Assembly: GCA_947483095.1 (NCBI GenBank)
Contig: CANKLD010000014.1
Span: 1-20,640, forward strand
Direction of reading: 5' to 3'
Source: Bacteroidota bacterium
GTDB taxonomy: Bacteria; Bacteroidota; Bacteroidia; Flavobacteriales; Flavobacteriaceae
Length of the DNA: 20,640 nucleotides
How positions within the stretch are numbered: the stretch's first letter is position 1; the number at the start of each line of letters is the position of its first letter. The notes under the pieces were generated by a model. That model saw only the letters and a list, made by a program, of their open reading frames with translations, ran no database searches and was not told the origin of the DNA. The position numbers and the translations under genes are program-made. Shown here one piece after another: positions 1-7,084 of this stretch.

Positions 1-2106
1 AATCAAGTTGTTTGCTCCCGCATATTTATCAATTATGAATAAAACAAATCGAATATCTACCATAATATTTCTACAAATGCTAGGATCATAATTTATATCA
101 CTCATTGTTCCTTCCCAAACACGATCAAAATTTAAACCTATCAAATTTCCATTGGCATCAATTGCTGGACTTCCTGAATTTCCTCCAGTAGTGTGATTGG
201 TACCAATAAAACAAACGGGCATTTTACCGTTTTCACCATATTGACCGTACTCTTTCTTTTTATACAAGTCAATTAGTTTAGTAGGTACATCAAATTCATA
301 ATCTCCTGGGATGTACTTTTCCATAGCGCCGTCTAAATAAGTTACCGGAGAATATAAAGTAGCGTCTTTTGGTGCATACCCTTTTACTTTTCCGTAAGTA
401 ACTCTCAATGTGCTATTTGCATCAGGAAATATTCTAGAGCCTTTGTTTAATTCCAATTGTGCTTTCATGTAAGTTCTCTGTAAAGCAGTAATTTTCAAAT
501 TTATTTCATCATATTTTGGAGCCACTTCCTTTAAGAATTTATCCGCCATACTTTTAATTGCTATAAAACCTTTATCCGCATTTAAATTGGCTAATACCGT
601 TTTTGAATCGCCAGTTAGCAACTCTTTAAGGCTACTATAACTTACTAATTTCGAATTACTATATACATCATTTGCAAGCTCCGTTGCATTTATGTTGCTT
701 AAATTAGGTGGTAAAAATTCTTTTGGTGATTTAGTTGCATACAAATGAATCAACTGCTCAAAAACTTTTTGATCTACATTCGCATTAAAATCTTTATAGA
801 AATCGGCTAACCCCGATATTAAATTGTTTTTTCTATCATTAAATGCTTGTTCTCCTTTTGAACTATATACTTGCTCTAATTGGTATAATTTATATCCTAC
901 ACTTAAAAGTTCGGTATTTCTTAAGGCCACTTCCATAAAATAATCTCTCGCTAAGGCATACGATTTAATATCATTGTAGTTTTTATCAAAATCGGCCAAT
1001 AAATTTCCGTATTCCGCTTGTTTTCCTGCTTTTACTGCTTTTTCTTGAAAGGCAACTTCCTGCTTTCTTTTGATTTCAACCGCATTTGATTTTGTTAATC
1101 CCTGGGTTTCCCCAATCCATTTTTTCCAATAATTAGCAATACTTGCATATTTAGAGGCATATTGAATTTTGATGGCATTGTCTTTTCGCATAAATCCATC
1201 TGCAACTTTCAAGGCGTGATCTCGAATTTCGATTTTTGCAGGATTCAATTCGTTAACAATTTGCGCAATCGCAACTGCTGGTAAATACTCACTTGTTTTT
1301 CCTGGATAACCAAAAACTAAGGTAAAATCGTCCTCTTTTACACCGTCTAATGATATTGGTAAAAAGTGTTTTGGAGTATAAGGAACGTTGTCTTTTGAAT
1401 AACTCGCCGGACGATTGTTTTTGTCGGCGTAAATTCTAAACAATGAAAAATCACCGGTATATCTTGGCCAAACCCAGTTGTCGGTATCCGAACCAAATTT
1501 TCCAATTGATGAAGGTGGTGCACCAACCAAACGAACATCTTTATAAGTTTCGGTAACAAATAGCATGTACTGATTTCCTTCGTAAAACGTTCTAATTTTG
1601 TTTTCCTGCCAACTTTCCTTTGGTAAAGAATTGCTTAAGGAAGTAATATTTTCTTGAATTTTCTTTTGTTTTTCCAATTCAGTAGCCAATGCCGCAGTTC
1701 CCTCTAAAACTTTAGTAGTTATCTCTTCAATTTTAACAATGAAAGTCACCACCAAATCTTCATTTGGTAATTCTTCGGACATCTTATAGGCCCAAAAACC
1801 ATTGGTTAAATAATCATGATCGACAGAAGATTGATTTTGAATGGCATCAAATCCGCAGTGGTGATTGGTTAACAACAATCCTTTTGGTGAAATAACCTCA
1901 GAAGTACATCCGCCATTAAAATGAGGAACGGCATCTTTCAAACTCGATTTATTCACGGAATAAATATCGGCAGCTGTCATTTTCATTCCCAAATTTTTCA
2001 TCTCTTTTTCATTCATTCCTTGCAATAGAGAAGGAATCCACATTCCGCCTTGTTGGGCTTGTAGTTGAACTACAAATAATAATAGAAGTAATTTTAAATG
2101 TTTCAT
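1..2106 (-). CDS. dpp11: S46 family dipeptidyl-peptidase, DPP11 (Asp/Glu-specific) type; 3' end cut by the window edge
   Basis: My translation of the minus strand from ATG 2106 is open to position 1 (702 codons). Family members are about 720 aa, so only the last few residues are missing. The protein starts with a signal peptide (MKHLKLLLLLFVVQLQAQ), so it is exported to the periplasm or beyond. It shows the chymotrypsin-like S46 triad: His in LLTNHHCGF (His82/83), Asp in SDTDNWVWPRY (residues 206-216) and Ser644 in GGNSGSP. Eighteen residues after that Ser comes Arg662, in GLNFDRVWEG. In Porphyromonas DPP11 the matching Ser655/Arg673 pair gives acidic P1 specificity, whereas DPP7 has Gly there. 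The expected reaction is release of N-terminal dipeptides with Asp or Glu at the second position, for peptide nutrition. The gene follows kdtA after 10 bp and is probably co-transcribed. Family is very secure; the specificity call is inference from one residue in a conserved context. Confidence 0.92.
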   Translation of the reverse strand, partial: MKHLKLLLLLFVVQLQAQQGGMWIPSLLQGMNEKEMKNLGMKMTAADIYSVNKSSLKDAVPHFNGGCTSEVISPKGLLLTNHHCGFDAIQNQSSVDHDYLTNGFWAYKMSEELPNEDLVVTFIVKIEEITTKVLEGTAALATELEKQKKIQENITSLSNSLPKESWQENKIRTFYEGNQYMLFVTETYKDVRLVGAPPSSIGKFGSDTDNWVWPRYTGDFSLFRIYADKNNRPASYSKDNVPYTPKHFLPISLDGVKEDDFTLVFGYPGKTSEYLPAVAIAQIVNELNPAKIEIRDHALKVADGFMRKDNAIKIQYASKYASIANYWKKWIGETQGLTKSNAVEIKRKQEVAFQEKAVKAGKQAEYGNLLADFDKNYNDIKSYALARDYFMEVALRNTELLSVGYKLYQLEQVYSSKGEQAFNDRKNNLISGLADFYKDFNANVDQKVFEQLIHLYATKSPKEFLPPNLSNINATELANDVYSNSKLVSYSSLKELLTGDSKTVLANLNADKGFIAIKSMADKFLKEVAPKYDEINLKITALQRTYMKAQLELNKGSRIFPDANSTLRVTYGKVKGYAPKDATLYSPVTYLDGAMEKYIPGDYEFDVPTKLIDLYKKKEYGQYGENGKMPVCFIGTNHTTGGNSGSPAIDANGNLIGLNFDRVWEGTMSDINYDPSICRNIMVDIRFVLFIIDKYAGANNLI

Positions 2107-2116
2107 TATTAGTTTT

Positions 2117-3385
2117 TTATTCGTTAGTTTTTTTCTGGATAATATAATTCATTATGGTTTCTGTAGCATTTTTATTCATTTCTACAAAGGTGCTACAAAT
2201 ATGACCTTTTTCAAGGCGAACAGCTTCGTTTTGAATTAAATTGTCAAAAGCTTCATTCAATTCTTCTTGAGTTGAAATAGAAATACAACCTTCCATATTT
2301 ACCAATGCCGTAGCTTCTGGAAAATGCGAATAATTGGGTCCAATAATAATTGGAACACCAAAGGTAGCGGGTTCTAATATATTATGAACCCCAGGATTTC
2401 CAAATCCACCGCCTACATATGCAATATCAGCATAACGGTATATTTTGGTTAAAATACCAATGGTGTCAATAATAAATACATCGGTATCTGCCAATTTTGA
2501 AGCGCCAATTTCATCAAAATTAATAGAAGAAAATAAGATGGTTTTTTTTGAAATTTGACTTTTCAAATTAGCAATCTGATCTTTATTAATGTTATGAGGA
2601 GCAATAATAAATTTTACTTTTTCAGCAGAATTTATATACGAAACTAATAACGTTTCGTCTTTTGGCCAAGAACTTCCAACCACGACTGTTAAGCAATTAT
2701 TTTTGAATTCCTTAATAAAATCTAGCTCGTTATTTTGATTTAAAATTGCCGCAACTCGATCAAAACGGGTATCTCCAGAAACCGTCACATTGGTTTTCCC
2801 AAGTTGGAATAACAACTCTTTTGAAGTCGAATTTTGCACAAAAAAATGTTCAAATACATCTAGCGCTTTTCTATAAAAACCACCATACCATTTAAAAAAA
2901 ACTTGCTTTTCCCTGAAAATGCCTGAAATTAAGTACGTCGGAATTTCTTTATTCTTTAAGGCATTTAAATAATTAGGCCAATATTCATATTTAATGAAAA
3001 AAGCCATGTCAGGACGAACAATTTTAATAAATTGTTTCACATTCGATAGCGTGTCTAATGGCAAATAAACAGTGACATCAGCAATGGTGTTATTTTTGCG
3101 AACTTCATATCCCGAAGGTGAAAAAAAAGTCAATACAATCAAGTGATTTGGAAACCTACTTTTCATTCGTTCCATCACCGGCAATCCTTGTTCGTATTCA
3201 CCTAATGAAGCGGCGTGAAACCAAATCGTTTTGTCGTAGGCCTTAATTTTATTTGATAATACTTTGTAAACGGGTTTTCTACCTTCAACAAAAAGACTAA
3301 TTTTTTTGTTGAATAGCGCGACGATTTTTAAAATAAAATCGGCCAAAACCACTATTAAATTATAGATAAATAACATAGATTGCAT
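2117..3385 (-). CDS. waaA: 3-deoxy-D-manno-octulosonic acid (Kdo) transferase
   Basis: This 422-aa protein matches the GT-B Kdo transferase (KdtA/WaaA) family, which moves Kdo from CMP-Kdo to lipid IVA at the cytoplasmic face of the inner membrane. An N-terminal hydrophobic helix (about residues 4-26) is the usual membrane anchor. The motif WFHAASLGEYEQG (55-67) carries the conserved Glu63, equivalent to the proposed catalytic base. KYEYWPN (132-138) holds the second conserved Glu134. GSSWPKDE and the C-terminal stretch with YVGGGFGNPGVHN, ILEPATFGVP and NYSHFPEA form the nucleotide-sugar site. Length is normal for the family. The number of Kdo residues added cannot be read from the sequence. 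The gene is divergent from the aminotransferase at 3531 and lies 10 bp ahead of the S46 peptidase. I saw no clear TAnnTTTG promoter for it in the divergent gap. Confidence 0.95.
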   Translation of the reverse strand: MQSMLFIYNLIVVLADFILKIVALFNKKISLFVEGRKPVYKVLSNKIKAYDKTIWFHAASLGEYEQGLPVMERMKSRFPNHLIVLTFFSPSGYEVRKNNTIADVTVYLPLDTLSNVKQFIKIVRPDMAFFIKYEYWPNYLNALKNKEIPTYLISGIFREKQVFFKWYGGFYRKALDVFEHFFVQNSTSKELLFQLGKTNVTVSGDTRFDRVAAILNQNNELDFIKEFKNNCLTVVVGSSWPKDETLLVSYINSAEKVKFIIAPHNINKDQIANLKSQISKKTILFSSINFDEIGASKLADTDVFIIDTIGILTKIYRYADIAYVGGGFGNPGVHNILEPATFGVPIIIGPNYSHFPEATALVNMEGCISISTQEELNEAFDNLIQNEAVRLEKGHICSTFVEMNKNATETIMNYIIQKKTNE

Positions 3386-3423
3386 TTTGTGGGGCTAAAA
3401 TACATCACTTTATAGAATTTTCA

Positions 3424-3453
3424 TTGCTATAACTCATTAAATAACTATTTTTG
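3424..3453 (+). promoter_or_regulatory. Predicted Bacteroidota-type promoter for the aminotransferase gene
   Basis: A -33 TTG (3424-3426) is followed after 19 nt by TATTTTTG (3446-3453). This fits the flavobacterial consensus TTG-N19-TAnnTTTG. It would start RNA near 3460 and leave a leader of about 70 nt before ATG 3531. Inferred from sequence only. Confidence 0.55.
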
Positions 3454-3458
3454 TAACT

Positions 3459-3504
3459 CGTTTAAAGAAAATTTGTTTTTTCGACTAACTTTTTACTTTA
3501 AACG
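3459..3504 (+). repeat. Inverted repeat in the predicted 5' leader of the aminotransferase gene
   Basis: CGTTTAAAG (3459-3467) and CTTTAAACG (3496-3504) are perfect 9-bp inverted arms separated by 28 nt. They lie between the predicted transcription start and the start codon. They could form an AU-rich leader hairpin or a protein site. With arms this AT-rich, chance is also possible. Confidence 0.35.
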
Positions 3505-3530
3505 GATCAACATTATAACCTGTTTTATTG

Positions 3531-4661
3531 ATGAAAAAAATCCAAATGGTTGACCTGAAAGGGCAATATGAAGCAATTAAAGAAACCGTAAATAATTCTA
3601 TTCAAGAAGTTTTAGATACCAATACTTATATAAATGGACCTCAAGTTCAGCAATTTCAAAAAAACTTACAAGAATATCTGGATGTAAAACACGTAATTCC
3701 TTGCGCTAATGGAACCGATGCGTTGCAAATTGCAATGATGGGTTTGGATTTAAAGCCTGGTGATGAGGTAATTACTGCCGATTTTACCTTTGCAGCAACT
3801 GTAGAAGTGATAGCATTATTGCAGCTAACACCCGTTTTAGTAGATGTAGATTTGGTGAACATGAACATTTCTATTGAGGCCATTAAAAAAGCAATTACCC
3901 CAAAAACGAAAGCCATTGTTCCCGTGCATTTGTTCGGTCGCGCCGCCAATATGAAAGCAATTATGCGAATTGCAAACGAACATAATTTATATGTAATTGA
4001 AGACAATGCTCAAGCAATTGGCGCCAATTGCAAGTTTTCTGATGGCGCAAAATTGAAAGCTGGAACGATTGGTCACGTAGGTTCAACTTCCTTTTTTCCA
4101 TCCAAAAATTTAGGTTGTTATGGTGATGGAGGGGCAATTTTTACTAATGATGATGCTTTGGCGCACAAAATTCGTGGAATTGTAAATCACGGAATGTACG
4201 TTCGTTACCATCACGATGTGGTGGGCGTAAATTCTCGTTTAGACAGTATTCAAGCAGCGGTTTTAAACGCAAAATTACCTTTATTAGATCAATACAATAC
4301 GGCCCGTCAAAATGCGGCACGCAAGTATTATGACGCTTTTGAGGGACATAAAAATATTGTGGCACCAAGTATTTGCGACATTTGCGATTGCCATGTTTTT
4401 CACCAATATACCTTAAGAATCATCGATGGTGACCGCGATGGATTGATGCAACATTTATTGGATAAAGAAATTCCATGTGCCATTTATTACCCAATTCCGT
4501 TGCATTCTCAAAAGGCCTATTTGGACCCGAGATACAAAGAAGAAGATTTTCCAGTAACCAATTTATTGGCGAAACAAGTCATTTCTTTACCAATGCACAC
4601 CGAATTAGATGACGAACAAATTAAGTTTATTACCGATTCAGTTTTAGAATATTTAAAATAA
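3531..4661 (+). CDS. DegT/DnrJ/EryC1/StrS-family PLP-dependent sugar aminotransferase
   Basis: A 376-aa fold-type I PLP enzyme that transaminates a keto sugar attached to a nucleotide. Family hallmarks: MVDLKGQY near the N-terminus (residues 6-13), the cofactor-contacting NGTDAL, EDNAQAIGA with Asp158 and Gln161, and FFPSKNLGCYGDGGAI with the Schiff-base lysine Lys192. The C-terminal HQYTLRI and AIYYPIPLHSQKAY stretches are also typical. The closest resemblance I recognise is to WbpE/WlbC-type enzymes of O-antigen pathways, but the substrate cannot be fixed from sequence. I chose ATG 3531, which gives MKKIQMVDLK; a TTG directly before it at 3528 is a less likely start. The gene leads a plus-strand group with galE and a glycosyltransferase, which supports a role in cell-surface sugar synthesis. 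Confidence 0.9.
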   Translation: MKKIQMVDLKGQYEAIKETVNNSIQEVLDTNTYINGPQVQQFQKNLQEYLDVKHVIPCANGTDALQIAMMGLDLKPGDEVITADFTFAATVEVIALLQLTPVLVDVDLVNMNISIEAIKKAITPKTKAIVPVHLFGRAANMKAIMRIANEHNLYVIEDNAQAIGANCKFSDGAKLKAGTIGHVGSTSFFPSKNLGCYGDGGAIFTNDDALAHKIRGIVNHGMYVRYHHDVVGVNSRLDSIQAAVLNAKLPLLDQYNTARQNAARKYYDAFEGHKNIVAPSICDICDCHVFHQYTLRIIDGDRDGLMQHLLDKEIPCAIYYPIPLHSQKAYLDPRYKEEDFPVTNLLAKQVISLPMHTELDDEQIKFITDSVLEYLK

Positions 4662-4669
4662 TTTTTTCT

Positions 4670-4738
4670 GGAGCTAATCCTGCTATCCGCTTAATCCACG
4701 CCCAAAAGCGTGGGATACCGCTGCTATCAGGGCTAAAA
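4670..4738. repeat. Structured intergenic repeat-like element between the aminotransferase gene and galE
   Basis: This stretch is more GC-rich and ordered than its surroundings. A hairpin is formed by CCACGC (4696-4701), a CCAAAA loop and GCGTGG (4708-4713). Around it lie related direct units: CTGCTATCCG and CTGCTATCAG, with GAGCTAATCC at the left and GGGCTAAAACC at the right. It has no open frame. It resembles the short dispersed intergenic repeats I associate with flavobacterial genomes, but only one copy is present here, so repeat status is not shown by this window. Confidence 0.5.
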
Positions 4739-4762
4739 CCAGTACAACCAAATAACAATAAT

Positions 4763-5776
4763 ATGAAGATTTTAGTAACAGGAGGTTTAGGATTTATAGG
4801 TTCGCACACTGTAGTAGAACTACAAAATGAAGGGTTTGAAGTAATTATCATTGATAATCTTTCCAATTCTTCAGAAACTGTTTTAGACGGAATTGTTGCT
4901 ATTACGGGCAAAAAACCCGTTTTTGAAAACCTAGATGTTAGGGAAAAAACTTCAGTTCAAAATTTTTTTAAAAAGCACAACGATGTTTCTGGAGTTATTC
5001 ATTTTGCCGCTTCAAAAGCAGTAGGTGAAAGCGTTGAAAATCCACTTTTGTATTATGAAAACAATATCAATTCTCTAGTTTATCTACTTCAAGAATTACA
5101 AAATAAACCGAGTTCTAATATCATTTTTAGTTCTTCTTGTACCGTTTACGGTCAAGCGGAAGAAATGCCAATTACTGAAAACGCACCGATACAAGTTGCG
5201 ATGTCTCCTTACGGAAATACCAAACAAATAGGTGAAGAAATAATTCATGATGTAGCCAAAGTATCCACTATTAAAGCCATTTTGTTGCGTTATTTTAACC
5301 CAATTGGAGCACATCCATCAGCAGAAATTGGAGAATTACCACTTGGAGTTCCTCAAAATTTAGTGCCATTTATAACCCAAACCGGTTTAGGATTACGAAA
5401 AGAATTATCGGTTTACGGTAACGATTATGCAACTCCCGATGGAACAGCAGTTCGCGATTATATCCACGTAGTAGATTTGGCGAAAGCCCACGTTATTGCA
5501 TTGCAACGCTTATTAAAAAATAAAAATGTAAGTGCTGTAGAAACCTTCAATCTTGGTACAGGAACAGGAAGCTCAGTTTTGGAAGTAATTCAAGCATTTG
5601 AAAAAGTAAGCGGTCAAAAATTACCGTACAAAATGGTCGATAGGAGAGAAGGCGACATCACTTCGGCCTATGCCAATACCGATAAAGCGAATAATGTACT
5701 AGGATGGAAAGCGGAATCTTCCCTTGAAGAAGCGATTGCGAGTGCTTGGAAATGGGAACAAAAAATCCGTTCCTGA
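4763..5776 (+). CDS. galE: UDP-glucose 4-epimerase
   Basis: A 337-aa extended short-chain dehydrogenase of normal GalE length. It interconverts UDP-glucose and UDP-galactose (or the GlcNAc/GalNAc pair) in the cytosol using tightly bound NAD. The Rossmann motif is TGGLGFIGSH (6-15). The catalytic triad is visible as SSSCTVYG (S124/S125) and SPYGNTK, with Tyr150 and Lys154. Further GalE signatures are LRYFNPIGAH, VPFITQ, YGNDYATPDGTAVRDYIHV and FNLGTG. The gene follows the aminotransferase after about 100 bp and precedes a glycosyltransferase by 15 bp, so it probably supplies an activated sugar for the same surface polymer. I cannot tell whether it prefers Glc/Gal or GlcNAc/GalNAc. Confidence 0.94.
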   Translation: MKILVTGGLGFIGSHTVVELQNEGFEVIIIDNLSNSSETVLDGIVAITGKKPVFENLDVREKTSVQNFFKKHNDVSGVIHFAASKAVGESVENPLLYYENNINSLVYLLQELQNKPSSNIIFSSSCTVYGQAEEMPITENAPIQVAMSPYGNTKQIGEEIIHDVAKVSTIKAILLRYFNPIGAHPSAEIGELPLGVPQNLVPFITQTGLGLRKELSVYGNDYATPDGTAVRDYIHVVDLAKAHVIALQRLLKNKNVSAVETFNLGTGTGSSVLEVIQAFEKVSGQKLPYKMVDRREGDITSAYANTDKANNVLGWKAESSLEEAIASAWKWEQKIRS

Positions 5777-5791
5777 TTTGATTTTCCTACC

Positions 5792-7033
5792 ATGAATCAA
5801 ATTCAAAATATTCTTGTAATTGGTTTTGTTTGGCCTGAGCCTAATTCTTCGGCTGCTGGAACTCGAATGCAGCAATTATTGATTTTATTCAAACAATGGG
5901 GCTGGAAAGTCACTTTTGCTACTCCTGCAATGGAAAGCGATTTTATGATTGACTTAGCTGCTATTGGAGTCGAAAAAAAAGCTATAAAATTAAATTGTTC
6001 CAGTTTTGATGCATTTATCCAGGAGTTAATTCCAACGATGGTATTTTTTGATCGGTTTTTGATGGAAGAACAATTTGGGTGGCGAGTGGCTGAATTTTGC
6101 CCAAACGCTTTAAGAATATTAGACACCATAGACCTGCATTGTTTGCGATTTTCGCGTCAAAAAGCATTTAAGGAAAATCGGAAATTTGAATTCCTAGATT
6201 TATTAAATGAAGAAATTTCCAAAAGAGAAATTGCAAGTATTTTAAGATGTGATCTTTCCATTATGGTTTCAGAAGTGGAAACGCAATTGTTGCAAAACAC
6301 CTTTAAAATAGATTCCGATTTGTTGTATTACCTGCCTTTATTTTTAGATCCAATTTCTAAAGAAGAAAGTGAGAATTGGTTGCCATTTGAAGACAGAAAG
6401 GATTTTATTTTCATAGGAAATTTTGTTCATGAACCCAATTGGAATGCGGTTCAATATTTAAATGAATCGATCTGGCCCTTAATTAGAAATGAAATGCCGG
6501 AAGCCAATTTGCTTGTTTACGGTGCTTATCCATCACAAAAAGTTTTACAATTGCACCAGCCCAAAAAAGGATTTCATATTCTTGGTCGTGCTGAAAATGC
6601 GCAAGAAGTAGTTTCAAAAGCTAGAGTTGTATTGGCACCTTTGCGATTTGGAGCAGGAATAAAAGGAAAACTATTGGAAGCCATGCAATGTGGCACGCCA
6701 AGTGTAACCACTTCAATTGGTGCAGAATCTATGAATGGTGACTTATCTTGGAATGGCTTTATAACTGATGATCTAGCAGAATTTGCTACTAAAGCTATTT
6801 CATTATATAATGACAAATCGATTTGGAATTCAGCTCAAATGAATGGAATTACCATTATCGAAAAACGCTATTTGAAGTCGGATTTTGTAAACGAATTTAA
6901 AGAGGTTATTTGTAATTTGGAAACCAATTTAAACCAACATCGATTAAAGAATTTTATAGGTTCCGTTTTACAACATCAATCGCTACAAAGTAGTAAATAC
7001 ATGTCCAAGTGGATAGAGGAGAAGAATAAATAA
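5792..7033 (+). CDS. GT4-like glycosyltransferase (GT-B fold)
   Basis: A 413-aa protein with the two-domain look of a GT-B retaining glycosyltransferase. The N-terminal half begins ILVIGFVWPEPNSSAAGTRM, the typical start of a GT4 acceptor domain with its glycine/serine loop. The C-terminal half has DFIFIGNFVHEPN, then HILGRAENAQEVVSKARV and LAPLRFGAGIKGKLLEAM followed by CGTPSVTT, holding the conserved E-x7-E-like region around Glu296. There is no signal peptide or clear membrane helix, so it is probably cytosolic or peripheral. Donor and acceptor are unknown. It is the last gene of the aminotransferase-galE group, 15 bp after galE, and ends in a strong terminator. A role in O-antigen or exopolysaccharide assembly is inference from these neighbours. 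Confidence 0.85.
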   Translation: MNQIQNILVIGFVWPEPNSSAAGTRMQQLLILFKQWGWKVTFATPAMESDFMIDLAAIGVEKKAIKLNCSSFDAFIQELIPTMVFFDRFLMEEQFGWRVAEFCPNALRILDTIDLHCLRFSRQKAFKENRKFEFLDLLNEEISKREIASILRCDLSIMVSEVETQLLQNTFKIDSDLLYYLPLFLDPISKEESENWLPFEDRKDFIFIGNFVHEPNWNAVQYLNESIWPLIRNEMPEANLLVYGAYPSQKVLQLHQPKKGFHILGRAENAQEVVSKARVVLAPLRFGAGIKGKLLEAMQCGTPSVTTSIGAESMNGDLSWNGFITDDLAEFATKAISLYNDKSIWNSAQMNGITIIEKRYLKSDFVNEFKEVICNLETNLNQHRLKNFIGSVLQHQSLQSSKYMSKWIEEKNK

Positions 7034-7063
7034 AAAAGTCCCGCTAATAACGGGACTTTTTTT
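7032..7063 (+). terminator. Rho-independent terminator after the glycosyltransferase gene, probably bidirectional
   Basis: AAAAAAGTCCCG (7032-7043) pairs perfectly with CGGGACTTTTTT (7051-7062) across a CTAATAA loop and ends in a T run. It overlaps the glycosyltransferase stop codon. The minus-strand copy also ends in a T run, so it can stop transcripts from pdhC, whose stop codon is at 7085. Confidence 0.9.
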
Positions 7064-7084
7064 ATAAATAAATATTTAAAAAAC

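Noticed and set aside
1347..1559. Minus-strand open frame of 70 codons in the first 2.1 kb
   Set aside because: It lies out of frame inside the S46 peptidase, whose triad and length are clear.
3656..4006. Minus-strand open frame of 116 codons inside the aminotransferase gene
   Set aside because: Fully contained in a well-supported PLP enzyme and shows no family motifs.
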